The notes under the pieces: model-generated
The model's database searches: none
What the model was told of the DNA's origin: nothing
Seen by the model: the letters and a program-made list of their open reading frames with translations, nothing else
Position numbers and translations under genes: made by a program
Source: Serilophus lunatus
Lineage: Eukaryota; Chordata; Aves; Passeriformes; Eurylaimidae
Assembly (NCBI GenBank): GCA_013399895.1
Contig: VXBA01001116.1
Location: 183,428-247,427, forward strand
Length of the DNA: 64,000 nt
Reading direction: 5' to 3'
Shown here: piece after piece, positions 56,516 through 64,000 of the stretch
Numbering within the stretch: position 1 is the stretch's first letter
Layout of the letters: every line of letters begins with the position of its first letter

Positions 56516-59120
56516 CATTCAGCCACCTGCAAGCCAAGCAACCTTTGTTTTTGCCCAAAATAACAGCAGGAGGTTTGTGTTTACATTTTGGGTTTGAAAG
56601 GCAATTGAGAGGAACGGGGTGGAGTTGTCCTGTTGCAAACAATGAGAACACAAGTGATGAGGCAGAGGATCCTTATGGAGACAGGAGTGTTGATGGGGAC
56701 AGAAAGGGCTCCCCAGGATAAAACCCCCTCTGGCTCCTGCACAGGTGGAAAAGTAGGAAGGCAAAAGGAGGCCAAGGGGAGAAGGTCTCAGTATGACTTT
56801 CATTATCCAGGTGAGGTCTTGAAGCCTCATTTTCTTCAAAAACACTTTTTTGTCTTCTATCTAAACGCCTTGTGCTACAAAATGAAGCTTCTTCTGCTCC
56901 CGTGGCAGGGAGATTGAAGTGGAGTTTGTCCAAGGAGAAACCTTTCACATCTGGGCTCTCCACTCCTCCCTCTTCTCACTGGTTCTTGTTCCCCACTGGC
57001 TTCTTTTGGTCTGAGCTGGAATGAAGTGACAAACCTTAGTTCTCTCACACACTGGCTGGGTCAGGGAGCTGTGGAACTAGCACGAGACCCGGGGAGAGGG
57101 CCATGGCTTGAATTTTAAGAGTACAGGTCATGATCTCATGCCTGATGCCTGCTTGGCTCTACCTGTGACATTATCTACTGCAGGTTGTTGTCTTGGCCAT
57201 ACCAACAAAGCTGTGGTGGGCTCTCAACAGAAGGGTTTGCAGAGTAGATACTGGTACCACCTAGGTACCAGGGAGAATGGCTGTGGACACAGAATTGTCC
57301 AAGCAAAGATGATTTCAGTATTTCAGTTGGTTAGAAATATCTTTATTGCACATGAATTGGCCGGTTTTTATCCCATGTCACTGGAATTAAACAACAGACA
57401 GAAAATCCTGTATACCATCCCCATTTTGTCCATGTTTAAAGGTGTGAAGTAGTGAATAAAATTCTGGGGCATTTCTTACTAAGTTTATTGTGGGAACATG
57501 AACAAATTGCATTTATGGCACACTTAGGAAGGTGTGCTGCATTTTAACCACATTTCCAATGAACCCCTAGGACCTTTGACCCCTGCCTTAAAACAGCAAC
57601 GAAATTTATGGGATTCTTTCTGAAATAACCAGACATCATGATATAAACTGTGAAGAGACAGAGGAGCTGCTCCACAGAGAGGCAGAGCAGGGGAACCCCA
57701 AGTGAGCCTTCCCGCTGGTGGCCAGGAAATCCAGTTTGCCCAAACTGGTGCAGTGAATAACAATGCACTCAATTGCTGCCCTGCTCTGTCCAAACACCGC
57801 AGGAGCACAGGGGTTTGCTGCACCACAGCCCTTCAGGGAACATGAGTCACCCCCAGAACGGGAGCCAGGCTTGCAGGCAGTCAAACCAATTAACAGTTCT
57901 CTGCACCCACTTGTGCTGGGGCCTGACAGGTCCCTCCCCACCGAGGTCCTGCAGGGATGTGCTGCATCCCAGGGCTCAGGGGCAGGGATGTCACACTGCC
58001 TGCCTCTCCTGGGTGCTTTAATCTGACCACGCATGGGGGCTGGGCTCTCCTCTTGAGGTTTGTGGTGAGCCTGGATGAGGAGAGCCCCGTGTTGGGTGTG
58101 CTGGGTTACCCAGTTGTGCTTTGAACCCACCAGGAGTGGCAGGCAAACACTGATGCTGCAGAGTCAGGACTGATGTCCCTCTTTCCCAAACAATGACTCT
58201 CTCCACTTGGAACTAACTGGGGGACAACACTGTTGTCCCTTGCTTGAAGTTAACCAGGCTGACTTCAAGTTCAAGGATGAGTCTCCCTTATAACCAGTTA
58301 TAATATCTTTTATCTCTTCCTTCCACCCGTGTAAACGTTTTGTTGCAGGTAAATTTATACACCTGAAGTGTGCTTTTATGCTGCAAAATTAAATATTGAT
58401 GTGGAGGGCTGGAGCAGTGCAGTAGCTTCACTTACCTCTGATGGTATTTGATCTGCTGTGTACAAGATGTAGAGTCACTCAAATGCTACCACTGAAATAA
58501 TTATCTGTTTACCCCTTGGCATTAGAGTAGATAAATGAAAATTGTAAGGCAAGCTCCTATCTATCTAAAAATATTCCAAATTCCTTCTCAACAGTTTTTC
58601 AGCAGATCTCTCTCCCACCTGCCTCTTCCTACCCTCCCTCCCATGTTTTTGTAGTCCTTATCACTGACATACTCAAATACAAATCAGGTTCTCGGATTTT
58701 TGCTGCATTTTGTTTGTCTGGGTTACTCAGTGTTTCTCCACATTGTTTAGATGCAGAATGTTCCCTCTCGCTTAGGAAGATGTAAAGAAAGAGGGAAGGA
58801 AAAACTTTACAGGTTTCACTGACCTCATGCCAAACGTTGAAAAGATATTCTCTGCATAAACCACTGGTAGCAAATCTACTATTTCTGGTTAAAAAAGAGA
58901 GCTTAGCATGGGCTAAGTTTTCTTTCTGTTGCTTTCTGCTGCTTCTGTTGCAGGATCTTTTCTTCTGGCCAGTGATTCCAAATCCATGAAGGACTAGGCC
59001 ACTGTCAAATTGAAATGTGCCAGCTGAAAAATTGAGTGGTTCTTGTCTGACTGGCTGTATTCCTTCTGTGATGTGCACATTTCAACCAGAAGTCACAAAA
59101 GTGGTCTAAAATTAAATGTA

Positions 59121-59290
59121 CAGACATGATACACATAGAATATATGTAGATATATTATAGATGTGTGTGTCCTGTACTATTAACAGACATCATTTCCATA
59201 TATATTAACATATATTCCTATATAGCACACATAATACAGATAGATAAAATCTGCATGTAGTTATTTATTTAATTATGTAGACTTAGAATT
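59121..59290. repeat. AT-rich low-complexity segment
   Basis: Repeated ATATAT, TATATTAAC and ATAGATA motifs without a fixed period. It is probably decayed simple sequence. Confidence 0.6.
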
Positions 59291-61823
59291 GGTTGCTAAG
59301 TATTTATTTTGGTGTTTGCATAATTCTTATATTAACCTTTCTACCTAAAGTACATGCACATGTTTAAGTGCAATGATTTCTCTAGATTTTCTTATCTATT
59401 GCTCATCACACTGGAATCTCAGTACCCCTTAGATAAAGAAATTCAACAGAAAAATATATTAGTCCTCCAATTTTCTCCTGAGTCCTGTCTTCTCATATAT
59501 TTTTTTTCATCACATAATAAGAAGCAGATGTTGCACTGGTTTAAAAAGTAATACCAACTCTGTGAGTGTCCCCAGAGATTCCAGGACTCCTTTCTTGTGG
59601 AGAATACTCAGTTTGGTGTTAATTGGCTAAGTCTTAATTCCCATTATTATAAGAATTATCTTGTAACCACACAAATACTGGAAAGGCTCTGGTTTTGCTG
59701 AGCCTGATAATCATAGGTGAGGCTTCCCTGTCCTATTTGCAAATGAAGTAACTTCTAAAATTCTAGACATTTTTTGGTCATAAATTTGGTTGCAATAAAG
59801 CAAGACATCTTGAGAGGAAATGTAATGAAAACAATCAGCCATTTGTGTTTTGACAACTGTACTTGGAGATAGAAATCCTAAACACACTGATGTGATTTGC
59901 ATGAGAATTTTACCCAGCAATGCCAAACTGGGGTGTCAGATCTCTCAGCCCTTGGGCACCTTTTTGGTTCATTTAGGATATTTTTGCAGCCCCATCAGCA
60001 AAGGTCCCAAACCTCTTCTGTACAGAGGCTTGCCCCCAGGCTACAGGACAGACAGCACCATCATTAATTACACTGGTGGCTTAAGCCTGTGCAGGCTTAG
60101 GGTTTCCCATTCACCTAAATTTCGATAGTTTCACATTTCAGATGTTTTTCTTTTAGAAATGACTGCAGTGAACAGCACTGTCACGTAGTTCAGTTACATT
60201 CCTCATGTTTTCACTAATTAGTCCCATTTCCATACCCTAAATGTATGGGAAAATTCTCTTGTCTTCTCTTGCAATCAGGGTAGAACAGCTCCTAAGGGAG
60301 GCACTTCAAACAGTGGCTGCAGAAAATGTATTTTAGAAAACAAACACAGTGCAGTACCCAGAAGCAGTTCTTGCTTGGCTCTGAGCTGTATGTCTGAAAC
60401 CCCATCCAGAGCCCAACACTGCAGGCTTCCCACTCCTCAGGATCCTTGACCAGGGACAAACATCTCCACAAAAATAAGACCCAGAGTGTTACTATTAATT
60501 AGCAGTGGCCCAAGTGGGGAGACCTGGATGGGGGAAAAGGGGATGCAGTTGCAGGAGGGGAATGGCCAGGGCAGGGAATGTCTGAGCACTGTCACTGGAG
60601 CAGAAACCTTTCAGAGAAGAGCTATAAGAGTGTGTGTGTGGCACCTCCTTCTGTGATGAGTATGCATTCTGCTCCTTGCCCGAAGTGTTTCATCCCTTTC
60701 CCAAATTAAGATTCACTTTTGTTTGTGACTTCGGGAGAGTTTTGATGCTCCTGCCTCCCCTCCAGTGAAACCCAGGGTGTCTCTTCAGCAGGGGCGGTTC
60801 TGGCTCTCCCCAGCGTCTCCAGAAACCCTGTAAGCTGAGGAAGCTCTCGCAGCAGGAGGAGCCATGGTGGTGCTTTGAAAATGGACCACGATGCTCCCGC
60901 ACAGAGGCGCCAAACATTTCCCTTTTTCTGTCACTTTGCGCCTTCTGTTCCCATGGAAACAAGCAGCAGCTCGCCACGAACGCGGTCCTGCTGGCAAGTA
61001 ACCGTGGGCTATCAGGAAAGATCTGTGATGCTGTTTGGGGTTCAGTTCAGTGCCAACATGCCAGCTTTGAGCCAAACCCCGGAATTTTCAGCACCCACTC
61101 CACGAGCTCCCAACCTGACCCTTGTGCCTTCCATTACAGCGGGCTGTCTCATGCTCTGTGATTTCCTCCAGATCCAGGGATAACATAAATGCTTGCTGCA
61201 CCTTGCTGCCCTCGAATTGCACTCCTGGGTCAGGAGCCAGTGAGCCCGGGAGGAAAGTGAAGGGCTGGAGCTCTCAAGTGCGGTTCCAGAGGGTGGGAGC
61301 CTGGTTTAGTGAGCTCATTAGTTTGAGAACTGCGCTAAAAGCAGCCCTTTGCAAAAGGATGCGCAAGAGGTAAGAATTGCCAGAGTGGGAGGCAGGTAAA
61401 CTGAGAAACTCAAGGAACTGCAGGAAGGAGCCCCAGTGGTCCTAGAATGGCACTTAAACTGTTCTTCTGGGTTTGCAGTCAGCACAGGAGGACAGAGAGG
61501 ATTTTGTGGGCACTGGTGAGATGTGGCTGTTACTCACAAAGGAGGGGCTCACTGATGAGCCCATTTCCACACAGAAGATAAAGGTCAGAAAAGGAGAGAA
61601 CTTGCAGCCTTTTGAGGGTCCTCATTCTGTGGCCTGTCCACTCCAACAGCTCTCCAGGTTTCCCTAAATGATCTCAAACCCAATAGCAAAATCAAGCAAA
61701 CATACAGGGAAATTGAAAGTAAAGACTTGAAGCCTAATGGCATGAAAAGAGAGACAAAAACGATAAAAGTATGTCCTCTCAGTTGTGACAAAAAGCAGTA
61801 AGTAACAGCGTTTTCCTTTTCAG

Positions 61824-61936
61824 GACTTTGAGCTGAACAATGAGCTCAAAATGAATGTGTTAAACTTGCTGGAGGAAGTTCTGAGAGACCCTGACCTTCT
61901 GCCACAAGAAAGGAAAGCTACTGCAAACATTCTGAG
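61824..61936 (+). CDS. RASGRF2: RASGRF2 window exon 18: REM end, lead into CDC25 domain
   Basis: 37 codons plus AG: DFELNNELKMNVLNLLEEVL, then RDPDLLPQERKATANIL. It continues HSQ from w17 into the last REM helices; the family's CDC25 catalytic domain begins a few dozen residues later and is outside the window. The acceptor is TTTTCCTTTTCAG and the donor is CTGAG|GTAAAT. AG needs one more base from the next exon, beyond 64000. Confidence 0.97.
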
Positions 61937-64000
61937 GTAAATGCATTTCCAGTAATTCAGCATGATAGCTGTAGCAGAGGAAACAGGGGCTGTGTGTCAA
62001 AGGATTCACAGGGTTTTCTATACAGCATTTAATTTTGAGGATTAGTAAGCATTTTATGAGCCATAAAATGAAGTGTTGTTTTTAAGTTTCTTTCATAAAA
62101 ATACCTGTATTAGAAAATTTTACTGCAGAACATCTGACAGCCACGAGTTCAGCCTTCATGCACCAGCCAAAATAACTCCATCTACAAAGAATGAATATTT
62201 TATAGCCTCTGATTTCCATGTAAATTACATTACTGAGGTGCAGGAAACATTTAAAGACTGAGCAGTGATCAAATAAATAAATCACATAAAACATTTAAAG
62301 ACTAAGGAATGATTAAAATAGTACATGATGAAAAAGCACAGATGAATCTATGATGTGCTGTGTTAACATTTCTGTAAGTATCCTGCAGGTAAGACAATAA
62401 AGGTGCCATAAATGTAGTGTGCCTGCCTTTTCTGAGACCATTTGACAGGTCTGCCCATCACACACAGGAAACACAAAATGACTGGGAAGTTGTTCACTTG
62501 CAAGGAAAAAACTCAAAGGAAGAAGCAAAGATAAGTTCTTATTAAAAGCACCTTTATTTCTACATAAATTAAATTAAACTTTTTTAATAATACTACATGT
62601 GCTGCTATTTCAGGTAGAAAAAAACTAAGTTTGTCTCCTGTTTTTCTTTGGAAGAAACAGCAAAATGTTTGAGGATAATGACTTTTAATAATATGTGTGT
62701 CTATCAGGTTGCTCACAGTGGGAAAAATTACTTTGAGACTTACAGTTTCTTAAGAAATTGTTAGAGAACAAACCTGGATTTGCTGTTCCTGGCAGTAATG
62801 GGATAGATTTGTAGGCCTTTAACATCCCAATTTGTCAGCAATTTTCTGTGTTCATTTTCAAATTAGCCAATTCCCATTAGCTGTGGCACCAAAAATGGAC
62901 CTTGTTGTTTATGAATAAACCATGAATAATCTCCATTTGGATCCTTTTACTATGAAATGGTGGGTATTGTTTGTCCTCTCCCCCTTTCTGGGGACTAGAA
63001 GTGTCTGAGTATCTCAGCAGATCTGTGTAATATGCTAGTGAATGCAGTTCATCAGATATTTCCATTTTTCAGAATATTTCAAAAATCCAGACTGATTTTT
63101 TTAACCATTCTTTGAAATTTCACATTGTATTTCTCTTGAAAAAAAAAAGAAGTTAAATATGGTAAGAATTGAAAATAGTAAAAAAGTTAAATTTTTTTAA
63201 GCTGAGAAATGGGGAAAGGCTTTTTTCCCCTTTAGACTTGTCTAACTTTGGTTACCAAACTTCTTTATTTCTTTTCAAGACTGGCAATTCTGCTAAACAT
63301 ATATGGAACCTGAACAACTGGATGTCAAATATTTCAATACTATTTCAATTTCAGTTAAATTTCAATACATTTTCACACCCTCTCACTGGAAGGAGGAGCT
63401 CTGGTGTCACCCCAGGGAAATGGGTTGTCTGGTAATTAAAAATGATTCACAAAGTTTAGTTTGTGCCCCCATCCTTTCTGGCAGCACATTTGCAGGAACC
63501 AGGTCTCTAGTGCCAGAGAAATAAAGGGGTTTTTTTTTTCCATGTTTTCACTTTTTCCATGTTTCACTTTTCACTTTCACTTTTCACCCAGAAGCACTGG
63601 GTCTGGTGCAGAAAGAGGGCAGGATGTCACAGGGATTGTTCTGTCCCCGATGTTCTTGCCTGGTCCTCCTTGGCTGGCTGTGTCCAAGCCAGACTGTGAA
63701 CGTGCTCTTTCCAAAACTGGAGGAATTCTCTCCATTACTTGTCTCCTAAGGGCATTTTTTTGTTGGAGCAGGGACAACCAAGACAATTTTCCTCTGGATT
63801 AAGAACTGCCAGTGTTCACTGAGACAGTGTGAAGAGGCACCACGCTGTCTGAGAGCATCGTGGGGGTTTTGTGCATCAAACTGGGGATTTTCTGTCACTC
63901 TGCCAACATGCCAGGACACAGTCAACGTTCTGAATGTTCAGAGAGGGCCTGCAATATAATAACATTATTTCCTGGGCTCCTTGAGATGTCCATAGGTTAC
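61937..64000 (+). other. RASGRF2: RASGRF2 following intron (5' part)
   Basis: It begins GTAAAT. No coding exon follows in the remaining 2.06 kb; I looked for the expected LSQDDQDD-like continuation and did not find it. A degenerate TTTTCAC/CATGTTT short tandem is at 63531-63589. Confidence 0.88.
63531..63589. repeat. Degenerate TTTTCACTTT/CCATGTTT short tandem repeat
   Basis: After a T10 run, CCATGTTTTCACTTTTT, CCATGTTTCAC and TTTTCACTTTCACTTTTCAC follow one another, giving a pyrimidine-rich imperfect tandem. Confidence 0.7.

Larger units (their letters stand above)
53242..61823 (+). other. RASGRF2: RASGRF2 intron (8.6 kb)
   Basis: Between w17 and w18. It begins inside the CpG-rich patch and holds the polypurine tract (53564-53683), a CR1 end (54994-55088), a T-rich run (56469-56515) and an AT-rich segment (59121-59290). 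No coding exon was seen. It ends TTTTCCTTTTCAG. Confidence 0.87.
1..64000 (+). other. RASGRF2: RASGRF2 gene, internal part (18 coding exons, both ends outside window)
   Basis: The + strand carries consecutive exons of Ras protein-specific guanine nucleotide-releasing factor 2. The family is a Ca2+/calmodulin-regulated exchange factor with two activities: a DH-PH module acting on Rac and a REM-CDC25 module acting on Ras, working at the plasma membrane, notably in neurons. The joined exons read PH1 end, coiled coil, IQ, DH, PH2, REM first half, linker, REM second half. The frame is open through every junction and all sites are GT-AG. RASGRF2 is preferred over its paralogue RASGRF1 because of exon text such as SVERGKLSKVRLG in PH2 and the short linker with RHLRYRQPGG. 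Exon 1 (start codon and PH1 beginning) and the CDC25 exons are not here. I see no frameshift or internal stop, so the gene looks functional. Confidence 0.97.

Noticed and set aside
1..64000. RASGRF1 in place of RASGRF2
   Set aside because: PH2 start (SVERGKLSKVRLG), the linker exons and the LLEEVLRDPDLLPQE segment fit RASGRF2; RASGRF1 has different residues and a longer, different linker.
1..64000. CRISPR arrays, operons, tRNA or rRNA genes
   Set aside because: No spaced direct repeats with unique spacers, no prokaryotic gene packing, and no tRNA B-box or rRNA-like stretch noticed on either strand.

Overview
This is a stretch of vertebrate, most likely bird, nuclear DNA. The evidence for a bird is a scatter of CR1-type LINE 3' ends carrying the ATTCTATG-like terminal repeat, one LTR of a type common in avian genomes, low repeat content, and compact GT-AG exons in AT-rich introns. 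There are no operons, Shine-Dalgarno sites or other prokaryotic features. One gene is visible: RASGRF2, a Ras/Rac guanine-nucleotide exchange factor, on the + strand. It enters from the left (its first exon is upstream) and leaves on the right (the CDC25 catalytic exons are downstream). I saw no second gene on either strand.

I placed 18 consecutive coding exons, called window exons (w) 1-18 and probably gene exons 2-19. Together they give 2,624 nt, about 875 codons. The reading frame stays open through all 17 junctions, and every junction is GT-AG. In order they encode: the end of the first PH domain (w1, 6432-6538); a coiled coil (w2-w3, 14475-15330); the IQ motif and start of the DH domain (w4, 16960-17213); the rest of the DH domain (w5-w8, 18066-21461); the second PH domain (w9-w12, 26205-30409); the first half of the REM (Ras exchanger) module (w13, 32348-32596); a Ser/Pro-rich linker inserted into that module (w14-w16, 32909-37280); and the second half of REM leading into the CDC25 domain (w17-w18, 53135-61936). 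The family is known to couple Ca2+/calmodulin signals to Ras and Rac. In this window one can read the calmodulin-binding, Rac-GEF and scaffolding parts, but not the Ras-GEF catalytic core.

Introns make up about 96% of the window. The largest is 15.85 kb (37281-53134), lying within the REM/linker region. Others are 8.6 kb (53242-61823) and 7.9 kb (6539-14474). They hold about ten CR1 fragments, a solo LTR of about 1.1 kb (1424-2522), a 16-unit 15-bp minisatellite right after the last DH exon (21675-21914), several microsatellites and homopolymer tracts, a CpG-rich patch over w17, and a polypurine tract just after it. One unresolved base (N) lies at 41560 beside a TCC repeat.

The most interesting points are a triple NAG tandem acceptor at w15, the nested structure of the minisatellite, the CpG-rich patch with a purine tract at w17, and the in-phase linker exons. 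By known synteny (human 5q13-q14 corresponds to avian Z), the locus is probably Z-linked. I found no convincing evidence of an undescribed system.
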